Source: Bacteroidaceae bacterium
GTDB taxonomy: Bacteria > Bacteroidota > Bacteroidia > Bacteroidales > Bacteroidaceae
Direction: 5' to 3'
Length of the DNA: 64,000 nucleotides
Assembly: GCA_017933995.1 (NCBI GenBank)
Contig: JAGBKI010000061.1
Span: forward strand, 54,249 to 118,248
The notes beneath the pieces were generated by a model. It was not told the origin of the DNA. It was given only the letters and a program-made list of their open reading frames with translations, and did not search any database. This document shows, one piece after another, positions 17,237 through 25,022 of this stretch (its first letter is position 1; each line of letters begins with the position of its first letter). The translations under genes and the position numbers were made by a program.

Positions 17237-18469
17237 TCAGTCGTTGAATTGCCCGGCGAGTTCGGCGATGTTTACGACGACTTGCATGGCTTTGTGAAGG
17301 CTGGGGATGGGCAGGAACTCGTGCGGGCCGTGGAAGTTGAGGCCGCCGGCGAAAATGTTGGGGCACGGGAGGCCACGGAACGAGAGCTGGGCGCCGTCGG
17401 TGCCACCACGGATGGCCTGAACACGGGGCGAGACGCCGGCAGATTCCATTGCTTTTATCGCCATGTCGATGACGTGGGGCACAGGTTCGACTTGCTCGCG
17501 CATGTTGCGGTATTGCTCGCGCAGGGTGACTTTGACGGTGCCTTCGCCGTACTTTTCGTTGAGTTCCTCGCCAAGTTGCTCCATGAAACGTTGGCGTTCG
17601 TGGAACTTGCGGGCGTCGTGGTCGCGAATGATGTAGGAGAGCGTGGCGCGCTCGCAGCCTCCCTCGATGGCCAGCAGGTGGTAGAAACCTTCGTAGCCCT
17701 CGGTGGTTTCGGGCAGGTCGGTGTCGGGGATGCGGCTGACAAGTTCGGCGGCGATGCGAGCGGCGTTAATCATTTTTCCCTTGGCATAGCCTGTGTGTAC
17801 GCTCTTTCCCGTTATTTCTATCTTGGCGGCGGCGGCGTTGAAACACTCGTATTCGAGTTCGCCAACCTCGCCGCCGTCCATCGTGTAGGCCCATTGGCAG
17901 CCAAACTTCGCGACGTCGAACTTTTGCGCGCCGAGACCGATTTCCTCGTCGGGGTTGAAGGCCACGCGGATGGTGCCGTGCTTGATTTCGGGGTGCTCTT
18001 GGAGATAGACCATGGCCTGCACGATTTCGGCGATGCCTGCTTTGTCGTCGGCGCCGAGCAGGGTGTGGCCGTCGGTGACGATGATGTCCTCGCCGATGTG
18101 GCGGCGCAGTTCGGGGAAGGTGGCCGTGTCGGTGACGATGCCCGCTTCGGCGTCGAGCACGATGTCCGTGCCGTCGTAGTTCTCCACGATGCGCGGTTTG
18201 ATATTGGCTCCCGAACAATCGGGGCTGGTGTCGTAGTGGGCGATGAAGCCAACGACGGGCGCGTCGGGCTTTCCGTTGGCGGGCAGCGTGGCGTAAATGT
18301 AGCCTTGCTCGTCCATCTCGACGTCTTCGAGGCCAACGGACTTGAGTTCCTCGGTCAGGAAACGGGCGAAAACGAGTTGTTTGTCGGTGCTGGGCGTTTT
18401 GCCCGCGTCTTCGGCGGACTGGGTGTCGAACGTGGTGTAGGTGAGAAAACGTTCTACGATGTTTTTCAT
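17237..18469 (-). CDS. pepT: peptidase T (tripeptide aminopeptidase)
   Basis: This 410-residue cytosolic M20 metallopeptidase removes the N-terminal residue of tripeptides. Zinc-site motifs are in place: HYDTSPD (His78, Asp80), LLGADDKAG (Asp141), NPDEEIGLG (Glu175/176), TMDGG and the C-terminal HGPHEF. The dimerisation domain shows [16 protein letters not shown] and [10 protein letters not shown]. Length is normal. The start ATG at 18469 is 15 bp from the ApbE-like gene end, so the two are likely co-transcribed, although they have no obvious functional link. Confidence 0.96.
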   Translation of the reverse strand: MKNIVERFLTYTTFDTQSAEDAGKTPSTDKQLVFARFLTEELKSVGLEDVEMDEQGYIYATLPANGKPDAPVVGFIAHYDTSPDCSGANIKPRIVENYDGTDIVLDAEAGIVTDTATFPELRRHIGEDIIVTDGHTLLGADDKAGIAEIVQAMVYLQEHPEIKHGTIRVAFNPDEEIGLGAQKFDVAKFGCQWAYTMDGGEVGELEYECFNAAAAKIEITGKSVHTGYAKGKMINAARIAAELVSRIPDTDLPETTEGYEGFYHLLAIEGGCERATLSYIIRDHDARKFHERQRFMEQLGEELNEKYGEGTVKVTLREQYRNMREQVEPVPHVIDMAIKAMESAGVSPRVQAIRGGTDGAQLSFRGLPCPNIFAGGLNFHGPHEFLPIPSLHKAMQVVVNIAELAGQFND

Positions 18470-18484
18470 AGTTTTATGTTGTAT

Positions 18485-19606
18485 TTAGGGATGTCTATTG
18501 GCTTCGCGGGGAAATCCGTCGCTTTGCCACACCTGCATGGTGCCGTCGGCGGCGGCATGGATGAGGAGTGCTTCGAGGCCGCGATGGCTTGTGGTGATGG
18601 CGCGCGCGCTGTCGAGGCCGAGTGTCATGAAGGCCGTGGCGAAGGCATCGGCTGTGGCACAGTCGGGAGCCACGACCGTGGCCGAGAGAAGCGTCTGCGC
18701 GGCGGGCCGTCCCGTGCGCGGGTCAATGGTGTGGGCCACACGTTGTCCGCCCGCCTTGTAAAAGTTGAGGTAGTTGCCGCTGGTGGCCACGGCACCCGTG
18801 CCGAGCGCCACTACGGTCTGCAAAGCCCCGGCTGCGGCGTCCTCGGTCGTGGGCCTGACCACGCCAACCGTCCACGGCTTTGCGTCGCGGTTCACGCCGC
18901 GCGCCACGATTTCGCCGCCAATCTCTACCATATAGTCTTCAACGCCATGGGCGGCCAATACGGCCGCGAGGCGGTCGACGGCAAAGCCTTTGGCAATGGC
19001 GCCGAGGTCTATCTGCACGCGCGGATCGGCCTTAGCGAGGCGTGTGCCGACGAGGCTCACTTTGGTATAGCCCACAAAGGCGCGCAGGCTGTCGACGGCG
19101 GCATCGGTGGGCGACTTGCGCCCGTCGGGACCGAAGCCCCACGCTTTGACGAGCGGCCCCACGGTGATGTCAAACGCGCCGCCGGTGGCCTCGCTCACCT
19201 GCAAGGCGCGGCGGAACACGGTGCGAAACAGCGTGTCGGTCTCGTCGGTGGCGTTGCTGTTGAGGCGCGTCAGCAGGCTTTCCTTGTTAAACAAGGAGAG
19301 CGAGGCATCGATGCGCGCCAACTCGGCTTTGAGCGCGTCGTGCAGGTTGTCGGCGCAGCGGTAGGTGGCGTGATAGTATGTGCCAAAGGCTGCCCCTTCG
19401 TCAGCTTGCCAAGGCAAGTTGGCGTGGCGGCGCACTGCCCACACCGTGCCCGCAATGAGGAACAGCAGGAAAGCCGCGCGGACGAAAATCTTGAGCGGCC
19501 TGGCGGCTCTCGTGGCTTTCGCGTCGCGACAGGCAGGCTCTGTGGCCTGGACATCGGGGGCTGCCGACGCGGCTGCGGCGCTACTGTCGTGTGTTATGGC
19601 GGACAT
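18485..19606 (-). CDS. apbE: FAD:protein FMN transferase (ApbE family), membrane-anchored
   Basis: ApbE attaches FMN covalently to threonines of exported flavoproteins such as RnfG and NqrC. The 373-residue protein shows the family motifs SLFNKES (104-110), DITVGPLVKAWGFGP, DLGAIAKGFAVDRL, VEIGGEIVARG, TSGNYLNFY and HTIDPRTGRPA. Residues 1-38 are an Ala-rich cytosolic stretch followed by one membrane segment (about 40-57). There is no lipobox, whereas many homologues are lipoproteins. A -7-like TACCTTTG is at 19654-19647. Confidence 0.92.
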   Translation of the reverse strand: MSAITHDSSAAAASAAPDVQATEPACRDAKATRAARPLKIFVRAAFLLFLIAGTVWAVRRHANLPWQADEGAAFGTYYHATYRCADNLHDALKAELARIDASLSLFNKESLLTRLNSNATDETDTLFRTVFRRALQVSEATGGAFDITVGPLVKAWGFGPDGRKSPTDAAVDSLRAFVGYTKVSLVGTRLAKADPRVQIDLGAIAKGFAVDRLAAVLAAHGVEDYMVEIGGEIVARGVNRDAKPWTVGVVRPTTEDAAAGALQTVVALGTGAVATSGNYLNFYKAGGQRVAHTIDPRTGRPAAQTLLSATVVAPDCATADAFATAFMTLGLDSARAITTSHRGLEALLIHAAADGTMQVWQSDGFPREANRHP

Positions 19607-19646
19607 CGTGTGTTTCCTTGGCGGATTGGGTTTTCGCTAATCACGG

Positions 19647-19654
19647 CAAAGGTA
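19647..19654 (-). promoter_or_regulatory. -7 box for the apbE-pepT pair
   Basis: TACCTTTG on the minus strand, 41 nt before the apbE start codon, matches TAnnTTTG. No convincing -33 element was seen at the right distance. Confidence 0.45.
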
Positions 19655-19686
19655 TGCATTTATCCGCAAACCGTGAAAGGCTGATG

Positions 19687-19795
19687 GGCTTATAAAACTT
19701 TTTTATGGCTTGAAGAATTTTTTCTTTGGCCTGAATAATTTTTTCTTTGGCTTAAAGAAAATTTTCTTTGGCTCAAATAAAAGTTTCCACGGCGC
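19687..19795. repeat. tandem array with TTCTTTGGCTTAAAGAA units, 21-nt period
   Basis: GGCT/GGCC cores start at 19687, 19707, 19728, 19749 and 19770, so the spacing is 20, 21, 21 and 21 nt. Each core is flanked by near-palindromic T-rich and A-rich arms, best in TTTTCTTTGGCTTAAAGAAAA. It lies between apbE and ruvC. Open frames across it encode only low-complexity Lys/Phe peptides and are not called as genes. Confidence 0.8.
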
Positions 19796-19870
19796 AAGAA
19801 AAATGTAAAGAAAACCACCCCGTTGCGTGCAAAAGCACACAAGAGCCGTCCGAAACCGCGCAAAAAGCAA

Positions 19871-19899
19871 GCCTCCGCAAGCATTGTGCAAACGGAGGC
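19871..19899 (-). terminator. hairpin after ruvC
   Basis: GCCTCCG (19871-19877) and CGGAGGC (19893-19899) pair around a 15-nt loop, 22 bp past the ruvC stop codon. Confidence 0.5.
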
Positions 19900-19921
19900 C
19901 GTGTCAGCAGCGGGCGTGGGG

Positions 19922-20518
19922 CTACAGCGTGGTGCGCAGGCGCCCTGGGTTGTTCTTGAGAAAACTCTTCCACGAACCGCCGCCGCTCCCGCCGCCCGGC
20001 ATGGCACGGTGCGTGTGCAGGTGGTGGCAGTAGGCCGCCGCGAGCGCGTCGGTAGCGTCGAGGTGGGGCAGCATACGCTCGTCGGGGATGTGCAACAGGC
20101 GCTGCATGAGCGCCGCCACCTGTTCCTTGCTCGCATTGCCATTGCCCGTGATGGCCTGCTTGATTTTCATCGGGGCGTATTCGTGAATGGGTATGTCGCG
20201 GCTAATGGCGGCTGCAATGGCCACGCCCTGCGCGCGTCCCAGCTTGAGCATACTCTGCACGTTTTTGCCAAAAAACGGAGCCTCGATGGCCAGTTCGTCG
20301 GGCAGGAAACCCTCAATCAAGCCCATCACGCGCTCGTGTATGCGCCCGAGCTTTAAATATACATCGGCCACGCGCCGCAGGTCAATCACGCCCATTGCGA
20401 GCATCTCGGCTTCAGAACCAGCAGTCTTCAGCACGCCGTAGCCCATGACGTTCGTGCCAGGGTCTATGCCCAGGATAATGCGCTCGCGCGGCGCGGTTTT
20501 CAAAGCGGTGGTGGCCAT
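19922..20518 (-). CDS. ruvC: Holliday junction resolvase RuvC
   Basis: RuvC cuts four-way recombination junctions together with RuvAB. The start ATG 20518 gives 198 residues beginning [28 protein letters not shown]. The open frame continues upstream, but without protein-like sequence and past the promoter. Acidic active-site residues are in [20 protein letters not shown] and [13 protein letters not shown]. The tail [20 protein letters not shown] is a little longer than in typical ~170-180-residue members. Confidence 0.95.
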   Translation of the reverse strand: MATTALKTAPRERIILGIDPGTNVMGYGVLKTAGSEAEMLAMGVIDLRRVADVYLKLGRIHERVMGLIEGFLPDELAIEAPFFGKNVQSMLKLGRAQGVAIAAAISRDIPIHEYAPMKIKQAITGNGNASKEQVAALMQRLLHIPDERMLPHLDATDALAAAYCHHLHTHRAMPGGGSGGGSWKSFLKNNPGRLRTTL

Positions 20519-20551
20519 CGGAAAAAAAGGAAACGGTTGGGAAAAACGCTG

Positions 20552-20559
20552 CAAAAGTA
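20552..20559 (-). promoter_or_regulatory. -7 box of ruvC
   Basis: TACTTTTG on the minus strand, 33 nt before the ruvC start. The -33 region is weak. Confidence 0.5.
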
Positions 20560-20722
20560 CACAAACGGCGGCGAAACGGCGGCGGACAAGACGGAAAACC
20601 TGCGCCGACAGCCACAACCCACATAGCCGGCACGTCGCGCGGATGGCGCCGCACCAAAACGCGCCAAAGGCGTGCGAAAAGTCGCTTTTCGGGCGGCGGC
20701 GGCCAAAAAAAGCGCGCAAAAG

Positions 20723-20753
20723 TTTGCCGTTCGCACCGCTTGGCGTACTTTTG
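20723..20753 (+). promoter_or_regulatory. consensus Bacteroidota promoter for the DUF1573 gene
   Basis: TTTG (20723-20726), a 19-nt spacer and TACTTTTG (20746-20753) form an exact match to the Bacteroidota housekeeping promoter. The start codon is 60 nt further on. It is one of the two clearest promoters in the window. Confidence 0.85.
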
Positions 20754-20813
20754 CGCTTGCAACGCGCCGCATCAGCAGCGCGCATCAAGCCCCAAGAAAC
20801 ACACACAAGCGTC

Positions 20814-21185
20814 ATGAAAAAGATTCTACTGCTGTTCGCAGCCGTGCTGTTCAGCATTGCCGCCAGCGCGCAGGCCGTGGCAAAATTCGACAAGACCAGC
20901 CACAACTTCGGCACCATCGCCCCCGGACAGGCTCAGACCGTCACGTTCAACTTTACGAACACCGGCGACCGTCCGCTCATCGTGCAGCAGGTCTTCACCT
21001 CCTGCGGCTGCACCGCCGCCGAGTACACCAAAACCGAAGTGGCACCGGGCGCAAAAGGAACCGTCACCGTGAAATTCGACGGCAAGAACCCCACCAGCGG
21101 CACTTTCACCAAGACCATCACCGTCCGCACCAACGCCAGCAACTCCATTGTGCGCCTCACCATCGAGGGCACCATCAAAAAATAA
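20814..21185 (+). CDS. secreted DUF1573 domain protein
   Basis: A 123-residue protein with a signal peptide ([20 protein letters not shown]) and one DUF1573 immunoglobulin-like domain. The signatures are F[10 protein letters not shown], [22 protein letters not shown] (the SCGC motif) and a [12 protein letters not shown] strand. The family is very common in Bacteroidota and probably binds or scaffolds in the periplasm; no enzymatic role is known. It is divergent from ruvC and has its own consensus promoter. Confidence 0.9.
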   Translation: MKKILLLFAAVLFSIAASAQAVAKFDKTSHNFGTIAPGQAQTVTFNFTNTGDRPLIVQQVFTSCGCTAAEYTKTEVAPGAKGTVTVKFDGKNPTSGTFTKTITVRTNASNSIVRLTIEGTIKK

Positions 21186-21337
21186 ACCTACACGCGCACC
21201 AACGCGCGCCTACCAACTTCGTGAGCCATATTTATTGAGGGCAACATGGTTAAAAATTGAGGCAGAGTTCTGGCTGCTGGTAGATTTTCTCATGTTTTTC
21301 ACCCACCTCAGTCACTGCTTCGCGGCTCACGAAACGC

Positions 21338-21371
21338 GGGGAGAGCGCTTAGCTCTCCCCACACTCTTTTT
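21338..21371 (+). terminator. intrinsic terminator after the DUF1573 gene
   Basis: GGGGAGAGC (21338-21346), a 5-nt loop and GCTCTCCCC (21352-21360) form a perfect stem followed by ACACTCTTTTT. This is the classic shape of a factor-independent terminator. The rest of 21186-21463 shows nothing else. Confidence 0.8.
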
Positions 21372-21463
21372 ATAACGTTGTAAGTCCTTCTGTTACCAGA
21401 GTTTCTAAGTAGTCGCGATTGCTCAAGAACTCATAAACTAAATCATTAACCCCCTCAGGTACG

Positions 21464-22522
21464 ATGACCAACCAGCACAATCATCTCGTTATCATGGCTG
21501 GCGGCGTGGGAAGCCGCTTCTGGCCGATGAGCAGCGAAGCCCGCCCGAAACAGTTCCTCGACATTCTGGGCTGCGGGCGCACACTCCTGCAACTCACGTT
21601 CGACCGCTTCGCACCTCTCGTGCCCAAGGAAAACGTCTGGGTGGTCACTGGCGAACAATATGCCGACCTCACGCGCGAGCAGCTGCCCGATGTGCCGGCG
21701 GCCAACATACTCTGCGAACCGGCCCGCCGCAACACCGCCCCGTGCATCTGCTACGCCAGCTGGAAGATAAAGAAGCGCGACCCGCGCGCCAACATGGTGG
21801 TCACGCCCGCCGACCACTTCGTGGCCGACATCGAGGGTTTCCGTCAGGCCATAGCCGAGGCGCTCGAATTTACCAGCGAGACCGATGCCATCGTGACGCT
21901 CGGCATCCGTCCCACACGCCCCGAAACAGGCTACGGCTACATCAAGGCCGACCTTGCCTACAGCACACCGCGAAAGAAAAACATATACCGCGTCGACGGA
22001 TTCAAGGAAAAACCCGACCTCGACACCGCTAAGGAATACCTCAGCCAGCCTGGCTACCTCTGGAACGCAGGTATTTTCGTCTGGAGTGTCAGCACAATCG
22101 TCAACGCCTTCCGCGTGTACTGCCCTGAGACCAACCGAGGCTTCGAAGGTCTTTTGGCAACGCTCGACACGCCCCAGGAAACAGCCGCCATTGCCGAGCT
22201 GTACGACCAGTGCGAGAGCATTTCGGTCGACTATGCCATTATGGAGAAGGCAGAGGAAGTCTTTGTGCGCCCCGCCGACGTGGGGTGGAGCGACCTCGGC
22301 ACATGGGGTTCACTGCTGGCGCAGACGCAGCGCGACGAACACGGCAACGCCCTCATCGGAAAGGACATAGCCGTGTTCGACACCAACAACTGCATCGTCC
22401 ATACCACTGACTGTCGCAGGGTAGTCGTTCAAGGACTCGACGGCTACATCGTGGCCGAAAAGGACGGCGTGCTGATGATTTGCAAACTCAGTGAAGAGCA
22501 ACGCATCAGGCTGTTCCACTGA
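21464..22522 (+). CDS. manC: mannose-1-phosphate guanylyltransferase
   Basis: This 352-residue cytosolic nucleotidyltransferase makes GDP-mannose from mannose-1-phosphate and GTP, for glycan or capsule synthesis. The nucleotide-binding signature is MAGGVGSRFWPMS (11-23). Downstream motifs include TPADHFV, GYGYIK, FKEKPD, LWNAGIF and DVGWSDLGTWGSL. It lacks the C-terminal phosphomannose isomerase domain of bifunctional enzymes, as is usual in Bacteroidales. No glycan cluster surrounds it. Confidence 0.93.
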   Translation: MTNQHNHLVIMAGGVGSRFWPMSSEARPKQFLDILGCGRTLLQLTFDRFAPLVPKENVWVVTGEQYADLTREQLPDVPAANILCEPARRNTAPCICYASWKIKKRDPRANMVVTPADHFVADIEGFRQAIAEALEFTSETDAIVTLGIRPTRPETGYGYIKADLAYSTPRKKNIYRVDGFKEKPDLDTAKEYLSQPGYLWNAGIFVWSVSTIVNAFRVYCPETNRGFEGLLATLDTPQETAAIAELYDQCESISVDYAIMEKAEEVFVRPADVGWSDLGTWGSLLAQTQRDEHGNALIGKDIAVFDTNNCIVHTTDCRRVVVQGLDGYIVAEKDGVLMICKLSEEQRIRLFH

Positions 22523-22527
22523 TTCAA

Positions 22528-22740
22528 GGTTTAAGAAGTTTAAGAGGCTTAAGGAGGTCTAAGAGGTTTAAGAGGTTTAAGAGGCTTAATCCATTCGGCA
22601 CGTATCCCATTCACCCCATTAAACCCCATTACCCCTGCCCTTCCTATGCACTTTCCTCCCGGACGGATTAAACCTCTTAAGCCTTTTTAAACCTCATTAA
22701 ACCTCATTAAACCTTTTTTCAACCTCATTAAACCTTAAAG
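22528..22740. repeat. 9-nt-period array and its inverted counterpart between manC and mutY
   Basis: GGTTTAAGA-like units repeat seven times at 9-10 nt from 22528 to 22592. After about 70 bp a complementary tract (GGATTAAACCTCTTAAGCC at 22665, then CCTCATTAAACC units to 22735) can pair with it. The two form a large imperfect hairpin ending at the mutY start. Confidence 0.75.
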
Positions 22741-23790
22741 TTGGACTTCTCCCCCACCCTCCAGCACTGGTACGCGCGCCACGGACGCACACTGCCTTGG
22801 CGCGGCATAGCCGACCCGTACCGCATCTGGCTCTCCGAGGTAATCCTCCAGCAGACGCGCGTGGAGCAAGGGCGGAGCTACTACGAACGCTTCACGCAAC
22901 TGTTTCCCACTGTGGCCCACCTCGCCGCCGCCACCGAGCAGCAAGTGCTCGCCGCGTGGCAAGGGCTGGGCTACTATAGCCGCGCGCGCAACCTGCACAA
23001 AGCCGCCAAGGCCATTGCCGCCCAAGGCCGCTTTCCCGACACCTACGACGCGCTGCGCGCCCTGCCCGGTGTGGGCGACTACACCGCCAGCGCCATTGCC
23101 TCGCTGGCCTTCGGACTGCCCTACGCCGTGGTCGACGGCAACGTCTACCGCGTCCTGTCGCGCTTCTTCGCCATCGCCACGCCCATTGACACCCCGGCAG
23201 GAAAGCGCGAGTTCAAGGCGCTGGCCGACGAACTGCTTGACCCTCGCCACAGCGCCGCACACAATCAAGCGCTGATGGATTTCGGTGCCACGCTCTGCAA
23301 CCCGCGCTCACCGCATTGCGCAGACTGCCCCCTCCAGGACGCCTGCGCTGCCCGCGCCGAGGGACAGCCCGAAGCCTATCCCGTGAAGAGCCGTCGCCAG
23401 CAAGTCACCACGCGCCGCTTCACCTATCTGTATATACGCCATGCCCACAGCCTGCTGCTCCATCGCCGCGCTGCGGGCGACATTTGGCAGGGGCTTTACG
23501 AACCATGGCTCATTGAGCGTGAGCAAGGCGTTTCCGCCGACGAGATAGTCCGCAGTGTAAGCGACGCCCTTGGCATCAGTGCCGACCAGATTGTTTTGCG
23601 CCACGTCGCAAACGGCATCCGCCACCAGCTCACCCACCGCCTGCTCATCGCCGATGCCTACATCGTCACACTGAGCGCCCCGCCCGTCTGCCTACCTACG
23701 GGCTACGAATGGGCCGACCTCGACAGCATCGTCCGCTATCCCCTACCCCGCCTCGTGGAACGCCTCTGGCAAGAAGCGAACCGCATTTAA
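22741..23790 (+). CDS. mutY: A/G-specific adenine DNA glycosylase
   Basis: MutY removes adenine mispaired with 8-oxoguanine. The start is TTG 22741; no ATG fits, and the N-terminus (MDFSPTLQHWYARHGRTLPWRG) lines up with the family start. The helix-hairpin-helix is LPGVGDYTASAIASLAFG. Catalytic residues are Glu33 (SEVILQQTRV) and Asp132 (VVDGNVYRVLSR). The [4Fe-4S] cluster ligands are Cys186, 193, 196 and 202. The C-terminal ~120 residues form the NUDIX-like domain that reads 8-oxoG. Length (349) is normal. Confidence 0.95.
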   Translation: MDFSPTLQHWYARHGRTLPWRGIADPYRIWLSEVILQQTRVEQGRSYYERFTQLFPTVAHLAAATEQQVLAAWQGLGYYSRARNLHKAAKAIAAQGRFPDTYDALRALPGVGDYTASAIASLAFGLPYAVVDGNVYRVLSRFFAIATPIDTPAGKREFKALADELLDPRHSAAHNQALMDFGATLCNPRSPHCADCPLQDACAARAEGQPEAYPVKSRRQQVTTRRFTYLYIRHAHSLLLHRRAAGDIWQGLYEPWLIEREQGVSADEIVRSVSDALGISADQIVLRHVANGIRHQLTHRLLIADAYIVTLSAPPVCLPTGYEWADLDSIVRYPLPRLVERLWQEANRI

Positions 23791-23855
23791 GGACTTATCC
23801 ACCCCTATAAAAAAGCACGGCAGACGCAATCCGCTTCCCATGCAATGCCAGACGC

Positions 23856-24148
23856 TTCTTTTTCAGCACCGCCCCGCTTCAGCCCAAAGTGGAGGCCGAT
23901 GCCCGTGAAGCCGTTCTATACCCCTCGCAGTTCGCCACCGAGTACAAAAGCCACGTCATCCGTGCCAACGCCTCCATCTGCGAAAGCAACGAAGAGCGCT
24001 GCAAAGCCCTCCGCCTCCTGCTTCGGAAACTCTCGCCAGGCGATATGGGTCGGGGCACAGCCACACCGAGCAACCGCTGCCCCACACCGCCATTCTTCCC
24101 CTACGCATCGCCACGATGAGCGGCAAGCACAAGCGCGTCTGCCCATAG
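23856..24148 (+). pseudogene. relic of a pyridoxamine 5'-phosphate oxidase-like (NimA-type) flavoprotein
   Basis: One frame (about 23856-24080) reads VLYPSQFATEYKSHVI, then NEERCKALRLLLRKLSPGDMG. This matches the second half of the Nim/PNPOx-like family (P-x-x-F/Y-T-T-x-Y-x-S-V-I...E-x-x-R-x-A-L-x-x-L-x-x-K-Y-S-P). A shift of frame then gives HTAILPLRIATMSGKHKR, the family's usual ending (T-A-x-L-x-I-x-I-x-x-M-T-G-K). The N-terminal half is absent. Two defects (a frameshift and loss of the start) make this a dead fragment. The family includes nitroimidazole reductases, but this copy cannot function. Confidence 0.65.
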
Positions 24149-24159
24149 ACAAAGCTTCA

Positions 24160-24231
24160 TGATACAAGACGAAAAAGCCCACGCACCTACACACCAACGG
24201 CTCCAGACATCACGCCGCAGTACATAAACGT
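24160..24231 (+). pseudogene. relic of the 5' end of an acyl-ACP thioesterase gene
   Basis: About 68 bp from ATG 24160 match the first 68 bp of the intact thioesterase gene at 25023: ACAAGACG, then CACCTACACACC, ACGGC and GACATCAC are shared in order. A one-base shift near codon 7 puts the rest out of frame, and homology ends at CCGCAGTACA. It is a partial duplicate; with the intact gene it brackets the methyltransferase. Confidence 0.7.
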
Positions 24232-24275
24232 GGTCTGCTAACTTCGTAAGCACCGAAAACACCCAGTTTTGGGTA

Positions 24276-24306
24276 TTGCCGTGCACGGCTGTTACGCCTA
24301 CTTTTG
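24276..24306 (+). promoter_or_regulatory. promoter of the methyltransferase gene
   Basis: TTG (24276-24278), 20 nt, TACTTTTG (24299-24306), followed by CAGC. The start codon is 29 nt downstream. Confidence 0.65.
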
Positions 24307-24334
24307 CAGCGCAACAACGCAGACAAAAAAAGCA

Positions 24335-24952
24335 ATGAACTTACTGAACAAATTCTGGAACACAAGTGCGCGTCCCGACGGTAGGTTGGGACGGCTCAAC
24401 CTGCGGTTTATGAACATTGCACACACGCCAATGGCGCGTTGGAACCTTTCCCTCATCGCGTGGCAACCTGCCTGGACTGTGCTTGATGTGGGCTGCGGCG
24501 GTGGGCGGAACCTCGCCCGTCTGCTGCGGCTTTGCCCAAAGGGAAAGGTGTACGGCATTGACATTTCTGAGGACAGCGTGACTTATTCACGCCGCAAAAA
24601 TAGTCACGCCATCAAAAACGGTCGGTGCGTCGTGGAACTGGGTAGCGCCGACGCCATGCCTTTCACCGACGCGATGTTTGACGTTGTAACGGCTTATGAA
24701 ACCGTCTACTTCTGGCCCGATCTGCCACTTGCTTTCGCGGAAGTAGGGCGCGTGCTGAAGCCCGGCGCCACGTTCACCTTCTCATACGGACTCAAGACCG
24801 ATACTGCCATGCGCTATTGGGAAGAACAAGTGGAGGCGATGCACCTACTTCCCGTAGAAGAAATCAAGTCCTTGCTCACAGCCGCAGGGTTCTCCCACAT
24901 ACATACCACTGCGAAAGGCAAAGCGACTATCAACTTCCGCGCCATACACTGA
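24335..24952 (+). CDS. class I SAM-dependent methyltransferase
   Basis: The 205-residue protein starts at ATG 24335, just after its promoter. It carries a methyltransferase type-11 fold: motif I VLDVGCGGGRNLARLL, acidic loop YGIDISEDSV, motif II-like GSADAMPFTDAMFDVVTAYETVYFWPD and the post-motif L-x-x-G-F near the end (LLTAAGFSHIH). Many such proteins methylate small molecules or lipids; the substrate is unknown. It lies between a thioesterase relic and the intact thioesterase. It is more AT-rich than most of the window. Confidence 0.85.
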   Translation: MNLLNKFWNTSARPDGRLGRLNLRFMNIAHTPMARWNLSLIAWQPAWTVLDVGCGGGRNLARLLRLCPKGKVYGIDISEDSVTYSRRKNSHAIKNGRCVVELGSADAMPFTDAMFDVVTAYETVYFWPDLPLAFAEVGRVLKPGATFTFSYGLKTDTAMRYWEEQVEAMHLLPVEEIKSLLTAAGFSHIHTTAKGKATINFRAIH

Positions 24953-24970
24953 CAGACGGTATTCGCCTCC

Positions 24971-25001
24971 TTTGTCAGCCAGCACAGATTGCTTATCTTT
25001 G
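24971..25001 (+). promoter_or_regulatory. consensus promoter of the acyl-ACP thioesterase gene
   Basis: TTTG (24971-24974), 19 nt, TATCTTTG (24994-25001), then CGG: an exact Bacteroidota promoter 21 nt before the start codon. Confidence 0.85.
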
Positions 25002-25022
25002 CGGTCCTAAGAAGATAAGCAT

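Noticed and set aside
17228-19684. 818-codon plus-strand open frame across pepT and apbE
   Set aside because: It runs through two certain genes on the other strand and ends in the repeat array; the absence of stops reflects codon bias.
19691-20142. Small Lys/Phe-rich proteins encoded by the 19.7-kb array
   Set aside because: The peptides (KIFFKPKKK type) arise from translating the tandem repeat and have no start context or homology.
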